Both the position numbers and the translations under genes were made by a program. A stretch of DNA of 64,000 nucleotides from Phytophthora sp. 'mugwort'. Lineage: Eukaryota; Oomycota; Peronosporomycetes; Peronosporales; Peronosporaceae. The stretch lies in assembly GCA_033558025.1 (NCBI GenBank), contig JAUCEF010000007.1, forward strand, positions 9,982,001 to 10,046,000, given 5' to 3'. The notes under the pieces were generated by a model. The model worked only from the letters and a program-made list of their open reading frames with translations, searched no databases and was not told the origin of the DNA. Positions 1-12,215 of this stretch are shown piece after piece. How positions within the stretch are numbered: the first letter of the stretch is position 1; each line of letters opens with the position of its first letter.

Positions 1-2850
1 TCCAACTAACGAGCCAAATGTCGCCGTATTCCACTTGAACGTGTTGTGTGTTGATTTCAACAGCATACAGCGCGACCGAATCAAAAATAAATATCAACGA
101 GAACGACACGTCCCCGTTCCGGATAAGCTCGTTCGGTGCGAACTCACCGTTCCGCGGTTTCTTCTCAGATGGACAACTCAACATCGATGCGACTTCTTGG
201 TAGCCCCTGTCAGCTAGAATTGGCCCCCTACTCCTGGAAGATCCTTCGTCATTGTCTTCGACAAGCGGGTTGGGGTTCTTTAGCTCCGTATTGTGTTATT
301 CAATATGATCGGACATAATCGTGATGTCGAGCACTGACCCTAGTGTGGTTGGTCAAAAATACCGCTCGATCCGGCAACAAATCAGAAGCCTCCACTTTGT
401 AGCCGTACAGCCTGGATGTTTTGGCGAAGTAGTGCTTTGACTTCTTAAAACGACCCGCTGGGCGGGAAGAAGGCTGTAAACTTGGCGTTGTATATAATGC
501 TGTTGGGCAGTGGCTTAAAGTTTTTCTGGCAGCTATCGGCGCCGGGCGAATGAAGGCAGTTGTTATGTTATCCAGCACGCGGTGCATCGTCTTCTCGAAC
601 GTAGGGGCCTTGAAGCCGAAGTCCATGGCGTTTATATTTTAGCGTTTCCTAGTGCTCCAACATGCACAACAGCAGCATGAATCCTTCAGGGGAGGCGTCG
701 TGGGCTTGCTCCAGCGTCTGGCCGTCTACTGGCTGGTGAGCTCTGGTTCTACGTGGCTCCAGAGCAAATGGACTCAGTCATCGCGAAATTTGGCATCGTC
801 ACGATCGATCGAGAACCACCGCTCTCAAAATAAGTATCTAATAGCGGCGAGTCGTGTCGTCCTCAGTGCCGTCGCTCTCGCTGTGTGAGTTGGCATGATT
901 CGTCACGTCATCGCGGACGTGTACCGTGTCGTGAGTGAGACGGCGGGGCAGCTCTGCAGGCGGTCGTGGGAGCTTGTGGTGCTTCTTGCATCGCAGTAGG
1001 TTTCCAAGTGAGTGCAAACTGAGTGATTTTGGCTAGAGCAATTGGCGTAGAGCGCCCGGCTAATTGTTGGCTTAGATACTATATTTATAACGCGTACTTA
1101 AATTGTGAAATGATAACTGCGTAATACCGAACTTTATCCCAGATAGCGATTCCGGATTTATTACTCAGCGTCAACGGAATGCAATTCTCAATTGCTGGCT
1201 GGTAGCGAATGGTGATACATCCAATGCCTACCTAGCTCTGAATCGAATCCGCTGATCGATGGCTACTATGAGATCGTGGTCGACGAGGTCCGCGCCGAGA
1301 ACGTCAGAGGTACCAAGTAGGCTTGTATCAAAAGTAGATGGCGCTAATAAGCGCCAGAATCATTGCACTCGAAGAAGGGACCAATCGTTTGCTGGAGAAA
1401 ATGGGTTTCGAGGGCTCCGCAATGCCAACAAAGGTCGCACTAGTTACTTGGACACAAGCAAATATAGGACTGAGCTGATCAAGTGAAAGCACCGAATGAA
1501 AGTCACATTTTGAAATGCTCGACAAATAGTCCCTGAGACAGGCCGACGAAGATGACCCGCGAACCGTCCCGCTGTCAAAGACGCCAGGAATGACTCCTGG
1601 CTGCGAGCATCTACGACCAAGAAGGAGGTGTTCAGCATTACGTCGAAGACGCCGTACAAACGAACTCACGCCGAGGGAGGGTCGGCGAGTTAGTGGTTAT
1701 GATGACGCCGATGAGATTCCAACGGTTTTGGGAATGCTTCTTACGAATTGGCGGCACAAATTCGACCGACGTACGATTGAGATGACGATAAAGACACTCA
1801 GCCAATTAAGATATTCTGCTGCGCAAGCTGACGATGGTCACCGGGATTTTTTTTTCTTAACCGTAACGATCGGTGCCGCGGACATTTACGAGATGGAAGG
1901 GAGGAGCATTCACAGAAGCGGGTGTATGAGGCCTTTCAGCTGTGCATGGAAGCGGACGCCACTCACTGGGGTCTGCAACTCTCGAAGAAGACGCGCACGA
2001 GCTTGATGCGAGATTATTACTACTCATAGTGCGGCGAATATTCGCTGTGGGTTTGGTTGTCAAGTTGACGGCGCCGGGTGAAGCGCTTTTGGACACCTGC
2101 GGTAACGATGAGCCGGTTGGCCAGCTGTTTTCTCGCCGGTTTGACATTACTGCCGAAGTTGAAGTGGTTAATAAATGGTCACTGCGCGCTGAACGACGCA
2201 AAAAGGACCTTAGCCGCTCAGTGAGTAAGCTTGAGCTGTGGCAGAAGCCGCGGTAGCGACAATAGTAGACGCGATGATCGACGATGAGTCGTGAAGATGT
2301 CAGGGACGATAACAAAAATCCGCCGTGACGACAACGCCGCCGTCAGGTGCCCATTTCGGGCGTCGGTCGCAGAGCTTTTCGATGCACTCCGATGATGACT
2401 TGGGTCCTTGGCGGGGTTGGTTTGGCCATTTTAGAACCTGCAAACAGGTACTGATGCTTGGCCTTGGGTTACTGCAGTGGCGTGTAGTAGCCCATCATTG
2501 TTTTGGGGGAGTCCACTCGCTGATCACTTCGAGCAGGATGATCGGTCAAAGCTGCTTCATTAGCTTCCTAGTCATCTGCTCAGGGTGTGGTCCAGGTCTT
2601 TGAGTCCCTTAATCCTTGTCTTGCTGAGCGCCACGTTGTCAACGTGGCATCATGTAGCTGGCGAGACTGTTGATGAATGTTGATGCAACGTAAATTCCAA
2701 CTATACGCAGATATTGGACCGAATAATCTTCTCCGTGAGCTTCTTGTAGTGCATCGATTGCTCCGGCGGGGCATATTCAGGCAATCTATAGCCCCATGCC
2801 CAATCGTCCCTCTGATTCGGATGTTCGTTCCGGTATATTCAGCGGTGTTG
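1..2850. other. Gene-free, decayed sequence
   Basis: No reading frame here looks like a gene. All frames are below about 155 codons, none shows a domain I recognise, and the longest ones (1590-2006 plus strand, 1857-2315 minus strand) overlap each other on opposite strands. Composition is mixed and resembles the transposon-rich blocks elsewhere in the window, so it is probably old repeat DNA. I could not assign it to a family. Confidence 0.5.
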
Positions 2851-3051
2851 ACGTCAAGCCAAGGCGCAGCCATAGCGGTCTTAGGGTTCTGTCACCCAGC
2901 GGCCCCTGCGAGCCGCCAGGAATTATTAGTGTTGAACAGTGGTTTGTCCTGGGCTTGCACCAGCATGCTTCGCCCACGGCCTGCAAACCGCAGGCATGCT
3001 CGCTTCGCTCGCGTTGGTGACCTCCGCCCCACAGGTTCCGACCAATCAGCG
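2851..3051 (+). mobile_element. SINE-like element, short copy lacking the B box
   Basis: Positions 2851-2930 align with 53043-53153: both carry the motif AAGGCGCAG, then TAGCGG, TCTTAGG, TTCTGTC and GAGCCGCCAGG followed by TTATTAG. The copy here lacks exactly the 35 bases that in the other copy (53069-53103) hold the tRNA-like B box. From 2931 to 3051 the sequence is the reverse complement of the module found at about 52933-53042, upstream of the tRNA-like part in the other copy. The two copies therefore share two modules with one in opposite relative orientation. A tRNA-derived SINE origin is an inference from the A/B boxes of the longer copy. Confidence 0.5.
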
Positions 3052-3779
3052 TACCTGAATATCGCATTATACTTGATCGACTATTCTTGATATGCGGCCG
3101 GATGATTGCACTGACTTTACCTAGGTTTTGTAATAATAATTGTCGCACTTAAGTATGGTCGGATGAGTGATGATATTCGTCCATAACAGTCATTGCAGGC
3201 TACTTCAAGTAGCAGGGACACGACCTTGAGCTCAGGGCGACGTCGTGTCCACAATCTCTTGGGTCTTCAGTATCCCCACGACTGTTGCCTCATTCACAAC
3301 GTTCGCTCCTTTCTCGTATTTGCACTTCAACTAGCTACAATCGAAGTGGCCTTCTCGTTCAACCGTAACTACCTCGTCGCTCTCGGCAGCGATTGTTACA
3401 GTCCTCGTCCTTAATATTTACGCACCCCCACCACGTTCCAAATGTAGTGATGGAGTCCAGTATGGATCCACCTCCTTAGTGTTTATAAAGGCACGGGACG
3501 CTTAAACACGTTGCTTGTGCCGCCAGTTGCGTAGATGTCCGCCAACGAGAGAAATTTCAGGTTTTGTGAAATAATACCGTAGCAAAAGTATTTATGCAGG
3601 TCGGTCATTGTTCTTATGGTGCCAACTTCGGTTGAGGCTCAAGCAACTTGCTGTGGTCATCTGAGTGCGAACACTTGATGCGGAGCGGACAGTGATGCGC
3701 TCCTGGAGCGGAAAGTTCCTGGCCTTTTAAGATTGATGCAATCAGACTATCGTGGATACGGTATGCCCACGGTTTAGAC
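3052..3779. other. No recognised feature
   Basis: No protein-like frame or RNA gene was seen. An open frame at 3193-3414 has no recognisable domain and lacks any supporting context. Confidence 0.4.
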
Positions 3780-4170
3780 GTGGGGAGGGGGGGGGGTAAC
3801 GGGGTTACACGGAGGTAACACGAAATGTGGCCATGCTACGTGTTACCTTGCAGTAAGTGGTACTTGGTACCACTTGGGTTAGCAGGATTCCAGTACGTGG
3901 CCACTCGATATGCATTTGACTAGGTTTAACTATGGTAGATAGTTAGAGTAATACATTTACAGCACAGGCGGCTTTGCCGCAGGTAAGCAAACAAATAACA
4001 GTTCAGTTTTAGCATCAAAGAGAGTATCGTCCTAGGTTTTTGGAATACTGACCCTTTGAGCCTCTAGTGCTATAATGAGAGGGATGGTAGCCTCTGCGGA
4101 GACCTTAGGGGTTTGGAGAACCACAGCTAAGACTCAAAGAGTCATATGGCTTCCTCTGACGCACTACGCT
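3780..4170 (+). repeat. Polypurine tract followed by LTR-like, palindrome-rich sequence
   Basis: A G-rich tract (about 3780-3796, only purines with a run of ten G) is directly followed by GTAAC-type inverted repeats: GGTAACACG at 3814-3822 pairs with CGTGTTACC at 3839-3847, and AAGTGGTAC at 3855-3863 pairs with GTACCACTT at 3867-3875. The related words TAGTGGTACTTGG and GGTACTTTGG occur in the LTR copies at 38.6 kb and 12.15 kb. A polypurine tract next to a LTR start is what the 3' end of an LTR retrotransposon looks like, so I read this as a Copia-type 3' LTR remnant. The right end is not defined. Confidence 0.33.
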
Positions 4171-6050
4171 ACGCAGCCCCGCTGCAAACCTGACGATTCT
4201 CAATATAGAACGCGATCTCACGAACGACATAAACAACAGAAGTCGTAGTTGACATGTTCAGTACCATAGCGTTAAGGCGGAATGAATGTTTAGTGGCGTA
4301 GCGGTCTATTTGAAAGGGCAACAGGCGGAAGTGCCTGTCTGCCCGCCAGAGACAAGAAGGAGCCTTTGGCCCGAGCGCCTCTTTGAGATGATAGCAAGTA
4401 ATAAGGGAGTTCATATCACGGAATTCCACCATATGGATACTGCAACTGGCAGGTGAAGACACAGAATAATGAGGCTCCGAGGATGCAAGCCCAAAGACGA
4501 GCTCACTTCCTCTTTTGCCTCAGACCCCGACCACGAGTCTAGAGCATAGGCATTTTGAAGAGGATAACAGAATACATATTGTTGTGAGTTTAACGACTAA
4601 AGCATTCAATTGAACAATGAAACCTAGATCGAAATCAGCCTGTAAAAGCCTCCATTATTGAGGCTGCGTCCGCCTCCGGCACTGAGGCGCCCCCATCCAT
4701 ATAGTTGACGGGACGAAGCCATCTCCCACCTTAAGCACCATATCTCGTAATGAATACCCGCACCTTGACAATGCGAAGTGACATACCAGTAGCCAAACGA
4801 TATACAGGTGCAATCATCCCGTAGAATAAGACGTCCCATTTAGCACTTCGTTGCTTCCTATACCAGTACCACATCAATGTATTGAGCCTTAGTACATGTT
4901 GTCTTTTCAACGCTCGCTCTCTCCCATCATAGGTACGTTGTTGAGTCTGGGAGGTATAAACGTAGGGAGACTTTCGTGCGATCGCGATTGCTGTGACACC
5001 AATCCTCGTTTATCACTCATGATGAAGGAACACCGACACGATTGACAACATAATACGTTTGACTCCCGATAGTAGAGTACGTGTAGTATTAAAAAAACCT
5101 CGTTATGTAACCCGATCGCTAGCTTCGCTACCTACCTACCTGTAAAAAAGCTTTGCTACAGGTTTCCCCTGGAAAGTTTATTCGACCTCGCCCCAGCCAT
5201 GCACGATTCGGATAGGTCAAAACGCTGCTTTCTGCCAATAGGATCATTGAATGAATGCTGGCCATCCATCGAATTGAGCCGTGGTGTGACGCACATCAAA
5301 CCAGGGGATACCCTGATCCTAGTAGAGTATAGTACCACAGGCGATGCCGAAACGCCTCGGTTTTCGATTCAAACCTCTAATATGAACTAAATAGTGTCCG
5401 CCTTACCGCTTCAGTGGCCATTTCTTTTTTTACTATTTTATGATAATTACACACAATACTGTGGTATACCGACAATTTTTGTCGAATATATCGTTGCGAA
5501 TCGATGCCTACTGCAATGCGCCATGTGTGAATGTGACGGGAGGGTCGAGTCGTGGACGACAGCATAGGTATCGATCTGAACATGCGACAATATTTGATCA
5601 AGGTGGAAAACAAATTCTAATAGTACGTCAACTATCGACTGTAGGCCGGCGACTTCAAACTCTTCCACAGTGGCCCGGTGTCCGTATTTTCATGATGAGG
5701 GTCGGTCAGTTGAAAACATCGAACACTTTTTCAATACTTTAAGCGCCGTGCGCCGTCATTACCTTTCTGTCAATCCTATAGGCAACATTTGACAAACTTT
5801 AAGTTAAAATACCTCAAATATGTGCTAATACGTCATTTTAATATTTCGCGCTCACTTGCAAAACCAACGAACGGCTCACGGAGGAGAGACGCCAGGTAAG
5901 ATCTCTATCCACGCATGTTGTCGTTCAAAGCTCACGATCCAGCGCCATCAGTGGCCTTACTGCTTCAACCGCGTCGTGCACTGCTTCTTGCGCGGTCACC
6001 GACTGTATATACGCTCCGGTTCTAACGCAATATGTTGATTTCCACAGCTA
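4171..6050. other. Gene-free stretch upstream of the E(z) gene
   Basis: Small frames at 4169-4462, 4624-4839, 5199-5390 and 5440-5742 have no recognisable domain. The last 250 bases before 6051 are the likely 5' region of the E(z) gene. The word GCTCACTTGCAAAAC near 5850 resembles the oomycete initiator (YCAYTYY) followed by an A-rich flank, but no transcription start can be proved from sequence. Confidence 0.4.
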
Positions 6051-9000
6051 ATGCCGAGTCCTCCGAGCTCTGTCATCGTCGTGGACGACTCGAGCGACGA
6101 CGAGTCGGCGCCCGTCAGCGGCCAACAGAGCGCCCTGCTGCTTGTAAGTTCGTCCGAAGAGTCGGACGCCGCCCGCCCCAGTATATCCAAGAAGCCGCGC
6201 GTGGAACCGTCGTCTAGTGAACCCAGTGCTCGCAAGGCCTTGAGCTACGGCCGTAGCAGTGGATCAGAGGACGAAAGGCAGCCCTCTGATAATGAGGATG
6301 ATAATAGTGGAGCCAGTGGACACTTAGCGCCTCATGACAACAAGAAGAAAGCGCCAAAGACGAGGAAGAGCTCAGCTGGCCAATCCAACGCGGCAACGGA
6401 CTCGGACGACGGTACAGTGGAGGAGACAACGCAGCTGAAGTTCGCTGACAGTGATGGACGCATGTACGCAGACGCCATGTCGTTCAGCGAGCTGCAGGCT
6501 CAGCAACATGAGTTCGAGAGGCTCCAGGCGATGGCGCATCGCAAGTCGGCGCATCGCAACACGCGTGGGGCGACTACAGGTACGAAGCGCAAGGCGACTA
6601 ATGCAATGTCGACGATGCAGACGGTGCACAGATCGTCTCGTACCCGACCGATTGGCTCGGCTTTGAAGAAAACTGCGTCGCCCTCGCCCTTCGACTTTGA
6701 CTTCCCTGGTTCTAGTGACGAATCTTCTTCTTCATCTTCTTGTCTGGGTGAAAACCGTGCGGCCGTGTTGAGTTCCCGAGCGAGGCTAATGTCTCTCAAG
6801 GATGTGGTGGCTCAAGAGCGTGAGTTTGCGCGCCTGCGCAAAGAAAATTCGAAACCGCTTAGTCAAGATGCGCCCCCCAAGAAGAAAAAGAAAGTGACAT
6901 CAAAGCTATCAGCAACGAAGCAATCGGCGCTAAAGGCATTAAAATCTTCAGCATTCGAACCAGCTTTTTCTGCATCTGGATCCCAGATCAGCTCCAGTGT
7001 TATTGACGGAACTGCGTGGTCTGAATCGGAGTCGAGTGATGGTGAGGCGAGTGCCGCAGATTGCAAACCCAAAGTACCTTACCAAGTCTTGGGAGAAACG
7101 TATTCAGAATCTAATGAGGACGGATTTAGCGATGAGGAGTACATGCCTAGCAAGCCCAAAACGCAGTCTGTGCAACCAGCTTCATCCCGTGCTAGTGATT
7201 ATAAAGGCAAAAGTGACAAGGCACACAAGTCTAGTGTATTGAAAAACACTTCCAAGTCCAAAGGCAAAAAGGAGAAGACTAAGTCGCGATCGTCATCTGC
7301 AACATCGGGAGCGCATGAATCTTCGCCTGTGCAATTTGGTGCTTTCTCGGACAAGCTGAAGCGTCCAAGAAATGCTCGAGATACAGTGATGCACAGCACA
7401 GTTTGGAGAAATGTGTGTTTCGATACGGCACCGACGAGTTTGCTGCCGCTGGATGCGGATGTGACGCCTCCGTTTTTCTCGGAGTTTGATCGGCCGTTGC
7501 TGACCTATGGTATACGCACTTGAATGATCCCTGCATCTCGCCCCTTGTTGCTTACAGAACTGTTTACGTCTCGTTTTGTTGCGCAGATGTGGACGGGGAC
7601 TTGAGGAGTAAGTGCACACTATTGCCACAGTTCGGAAAATCGACCCAGTTCATTCCAACTGCGCTAGTGTCCGGTGGACCGGAGCAAACCATAACGCAAG
7701 AAGAAATGGATATCCGCGTAACGGAACTTATCCAGCGGGAACTACCGAGACTTCGAGCATGCCACGAACGAAAAACCACGGCAATTCTCGCTGAAGCGCA
7801 ATCAAAAGTGAAGGTATATCTCGCTGCTCATGAGACGCTTCAGAAACAGCGCCAGCTCTCTCACCGTAAGCTAAATCCTCCCTGTGTTCTCGACGAGAAA
7901 CGTGAAAAATTCTCGTGGTTGCTAATCTTAACCATGTGTCGTGCTGTGACCGTAGTGGAAAGCAACCGCCTGGGCGATGTGGCTATACTGGATAAATCTC
8001 TACTCAACCAAATGAAGCAGGAAAAACTGACGCAAACGTTATCGTTGGGGTACTCCAACATCTGGGGCGAAACTATAGACGTCGAAGAGAGGCTCTTTCC
8101 TCAAGACATCAATCAGCTTCCTTGCATTCGGCCACTGAGCAAATGCACTGCTTATATCGGCGTGAAGGCCAATGTTCGTGTGGAAGACGATCCGATTTTG
8201 CGTTATAAGCCCTACTTCGGAGAAGATGATGACGGTGCGGATATCGACGAAGCTTGGTATGATGCGCTTGCACCCAAAAAATCGAGTTTGTCGAGTGGTT
8301 TGGACGGCGAGGTGAATGAATATTTGTTGCGTCTTGTTGTGCGTGAATGCGGTGCCACCATAAAGGTGTTTAATGCACTGAAAAAGGTGTCTGGCTTTGC
8401 CCAAGCTTACTCGGACTATGCGGAAATCAAGAAGTTAGATGATTCTACCAGACTCGCTGCACGCCGTATAAAGGAGGCGAAGGCGCTGATCGCAAGCAAA
8501 CCATTGGAGTTCCCGCTGACGAAGGTGGCAGCCTTGGAACCAGCACTAGGAGACACTGAGGATTCTCAAAAGACGTTGGAGAAGCGGTTAGCACCGCCGC
8601 CAACATACTTTGACTCCAACCTCGCAAGGAATCATGCCAACCGTGGCTACGGTTTGGGACTGCGTTCGACCGAGGATTATACGGAGTTACTTGTTACGTA
8701 TCGTGACATGTTCTGCCGGATGTGTTATGATTATCATTGTCTTGAGCATGGTATTGAGCACCCTCTTCCCTCTCATCGAGTTGACCCCATCAACCCACCA
8801 GTCCACCTGTCAGCTGTCTCACTTGCAGCTACGAGGAAAGCAGAACAGGATGACAATGCAGAAAGGTCAACTCGGACCCCGGAAAGCTGCGCCTCCACTG
8901 TCAGCCCACCACCAAGCGCAGATACATTGGATAGTGGCAACTGTTCAGCTGAAGACAACTTCAAACATGACGATTCTGGCAGCCATAGCGAGGATGTACA

Positions 9001-10552
9001 TACCGATGAAGATGCTGCTATTGAGAACGGGATGACCGAGACATGCTACGAGAATGTTACTGACGAGGAAGTGACACCTTCCGGAGAACTGCATGAAACT
9101 CGCCGATCTACCCGTACTGCAACGAGGAACAATACTTTAGCCAGTCGAAGCTTAAAGAAACAAGCTACGCGTCCATCGAGAAGGAAACAGTCTCGACCCC
9201 ATCGCGTGCAAATATATCCGCAGGTGGCGGACCAGACGGAGTACCTCGACGATTCTCACTACGCCCAGGTGACTACAATTGTCAATAAGTCACTTCTGGC
9301 TGATGAAATATGCTCAAGTGAATGCTGGAAAGCTGAAACTCCCAGTACAGTGGCTGAAATTGATAATGCTTCCGATCAGCTGAAGAATGAGTCAAATGCA
9401 CTGAGTGAGACCGAACTGGTCTTACTTCGGAAGCTGCGCTCCATCATCGGCGATAACCCATGTATTATTTCCTCTATGATCAAGTCGACAACATGCAAGG
9501 AAGTCGGGGCGTTTTTGGAATCTGAGCGGCAAAGCAAGCCAATCCGTACCAGTTCTATGGATGACACACCACTCTCGCCTGATGGTCCTTCGCATCACAA
9601 TGGTCGAAAGCGTGGTAGGTCGCGGAACTCACGCAGCAGTAATAATCGAATTCTGCTAAACAGAACAAGAAACAACCGCTTAAAGGACAAGGGAGCGAAC
9701 CACGAATACGAGCCGTGCAACCACGAAGGAGCATGCGATTCGACGGACTGCTCATGTATGACCCGAGACCACACGTGCGACAAGGCGTGCTCGTGCTCAC
9801 GCGACTGCCCCAACAGGTTCGTTTCTTCAAACTGACTCACAATTTGTTGCAAATATTGACTAACTCATTTCTGGCCGATGGATTTTAGGTTTCCCGGCTG
9901 CAGATGTAGTCTCGGAAATTGCCGAACCAAGGCGTGCCCATGTTTCGTCGCTGCTCGCGAGTGCAACCCTGATTTGTGCATTACTTGTGGTGCTAGCGAA
10001 GTCCCTGCGCTGGTTTTCGATGAGGAACGCAGGAACGTGCCCGCTTTGGACTTAGGTATCTGTTGTAACGTGAATATCTTGCGTGGTCTGCACAAGAAAA
10101 TTGGCGTCGCTTACTCTGCCACCCACGGTTGGGGCGCATTTGCATTGGAACCGATCAAGCGTGGTGAATTCATCTACGAATACCACGGAGCGCTCCTTTC
10201 CCAGGATGAAGCTGAACGGCGTGGCAGTATCTACGATAAGATGACAATCAGCTTTCTGTTCGATGTCGATGATGATTCCGTCGTTGATGCAATTCGCAAG
10301 GGCAATAAAAGTAAGTTCGCCAACCACTCTGCTGTGAACAAGAAGTGCAAGGGCAAAGTTTTGACGGTGGCAGGCCAGCATCGAATTTCTATTTGGGCCC
10401 AGCAAGATATTGCCGACGGCGAGGAGTTGTTTTTCGACTACGGCTATCATGGAGAAACAGCGCCAGATTGGAGCCAGCTTCGTATTAAGGGGTCCTCGCG
10501 CCACGGATCGAAGAAAAAGACGGAGCTGGTGGACAAGAAGAAAGAAAATTAA
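6051..10552 (+). CDS. EZH: E(z)/EZH-type histone-lysine N-methyltransferase (PRC2 catalytic subunit)
   Basis: Predicted exons are 6051-7509, 7587-9816 and 9889-10552, giving 1450 aa; introns of 77 and 72 bp have GT-AG ends and restore frame exactly. EZH proteins methylate H3K27 as part of nuclear Polycomb repressive complex 2. Residues 1-490 are Ser/acidic/Lys-rich and probably disordered. A region with VEDDPILRYKPYFGEDD resembles the EZH SET-activation segment, and MFCRMCYDYHCLEHG matches the MCSS Cys cluster. A second SANT-like segment lies near 1090-1130. The CXC domain (about 1190-1255) spans intron 2, where the join recreates CPNRFPGC. The SET domain (about 1290-1417) keeps FANHS and GEELFFDYGY. 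Animal EZH2 is about 750 aa, so the N-terminal half is an expansion. The start is the first ATG of the open frame; earlier non-coding exons cannot be excluded. Identity is firm, complex membership is inferred. Confidence 0.93.
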
Positions 10553-11553
10553 GGTAAAGTTGTCAAAATTGAATTCGCTGGGAATCTATAGAGAAAATTG
10601 AAATGATCGTGACTTTTTTTTCTTGCATTTTCGAACTTGCAGGTAAGAGTGCTAACTAGCGAATTGGCAGCGTCCATCTTTGAATCGTGAGCATACACTG
10701 ACGGTGACGGCGAGGAATCGTTTGTTTGGATTTTACGAGGAAATGTAGTTTCGGAGGGAATAATGGTTTATGTGCTACTTTTTTCCTGTTGGCAGTACTT
10801 GTTATTGCTTGCGACGAAGCGATATCTACATTCTACACGGATACATACATTCATGACAAAATACATGTCCACGTGAAGCGGACCGGCCCGGCATCCTCAA
10901 AACATGTAGCGTATCTAACGCGGATGCTGGCTGTATCGCGCTCCATTTGCCTACTTTGTTGATGACTACAGAAAATAAGATTGGTTGGATCTCAGGTTGT
11001 ATAATTTCCCTCTAGACCGTCTTGAGTTGTGTGTTTGACGCTGCACAGCCATCGCAGCTTTGCATAACTTTTGACAAGCTAAAACTGTGTAATAGTCGAG
11101 ATACTGCTAGAAAATGAAGAAATATTTACCGCAAGCGATTTCACTTTCTTGGATGGAAGTTCTTTGTGAGCTGGATATTGAAGCCTGTCGAATACTGTGC
11201 ACTCATGGTCCGAACAACGCGAATAACACCGCGACGGTTGACTGGGAACCGCCTCCGTGACAACTCGCCATCTTGCTGTGGGGCTGCCACTGGGAATTTG
11301 CTCTAGTGGATGACTCTGTGGCCGTTGGGAAGCGGTTGTTTTCCGACTGCAAGGTCGCTTCGGGTGATCTCATTCTCCCAAAAGATTGTAAATTTCGGCT
11401 AAACTTACCCATCCCGGCGAATCGCCCGACAGCCTGTGAAGTATTGTGGAACGGTAGTTCGGTGTTGTGTTCCTGTTTCCTCCCGCCGCAGTATTTTCAG
11501 GATTGGTCTCGTCGCAGAGCTCGCATAAGTTTAGTATTGGATACTTCAGACAA
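10553..11553. other. Intergenic sequence after the E(z) gene
   Basis: Contains the presumed 3' UTR of the E(z) gene and then unassigned sequence. An apparent frame at 10726-10962 has a hydrophobic stretch but lacks an ATG start and any known domain. Nothing else was recognised. Confidence 0.4.
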
Positions 11554-11622
11554 CTTAATCGGAGGCTGCGCCTCGTGCGTGGTTTTCTGCAATTCACGCA
11601 CGAGGCGCAGCCTCCGATTAAG
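11554..11622. repeat. Perfect 28-bp inverted repeat (hairpin) with 13-nt loop
   Basis: Arm 11554-11581 is the exact reverse complement of 11595-11622; the loop is 11582-11594. Each arm contains GAGGCTGCGCCTC, which is itself a shorter hairpin (GAGGC/GCCTC). The loop word TTCTGCAATT is repeated just after the right arm near 11628-11637, and GTCTTCTGCA recurs near 11682. The perfect arms suggest recent origin or a gene-conversion/fold-back event. It could be the two joined ends of a small inverted-repeat element. No function can be assigned. Confidence 0.85.
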
Positions 11623-11839
11623 TGGTCTTCTGCAATTCTCAAATTCGCGGGGGGGGAGTGGCCTAGCAGTGTATTTAATAGTCTTCTGCACTAAACGTGA
11701 TACAATCGACAGCGCGACACGATTGACCGGAAAAGAGCTGTCTCATAGTCCCTGTGTGGTGTCCGTGGTCCATATTCTGTTGGTGCCTGGTGTAATGGAG
11801 ATTGCAGATGTCCATTGCGCGCGATTGAGAGATCCTGAG

Positions 11840-12215
11840 TGAGAGTAGCCCTCCCCCCCTTGGGACGGGCAGACAACAACTTGCGCACAGGAAGTGTTAC
11901 TTCCGGAGAGTATACAAGCTCTAAGTGAACGGCATTTCACAAGTCCCTGGTCTGAGGGGACGGTTACCAAATAAGGTAGATAGATAGGTGATGACTTCTA
12001 ATGCGTTTACATACTAACTATAAGTCACCTATAAAGTGTCCTTATGTTATCCTATTGGGTGGCTCCGAGTTTTTTGTACCATATGTGTGGTACCCATTCG
12101 TGACGCCATTACCGTGACGTCATTTGATGCTGTCTACATCGTTTAGGGGTACTTTGGTAAACCATTCTGAAGAGTAACTTGGCACTCTTCATGTAACCCA
12201 TTAAATTCCCGATCG
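11840..12215 (+). repeat. Copia-type LTR fragment (copy 1, solo)
   Basis: From about 11878 to 12210 this matches 38326-38672 almost end to end with substitutions and small indels. A block of 39 bases is identical (12161-12199 and 38622-38660), and TTGCGCACAGGAAGTGT is shared at the left. The second copy lies directly before Copia gag-like sequence, so this repeat is an LTR. The sequence after 12215 does not match the internal part of that element, so this copy is a solo or truncated LTR. The outer ends are not defined to the base. Confidence 0.65.

Noticed and set aside
10726..10962. Short frame with a hydrophobic segment after the E(z) gene, considered as a secreted effector
   Set aside because: It has no ATG start, no signal-peptide layout at the true N-terminus, no RxLR-type motif and no known domain.
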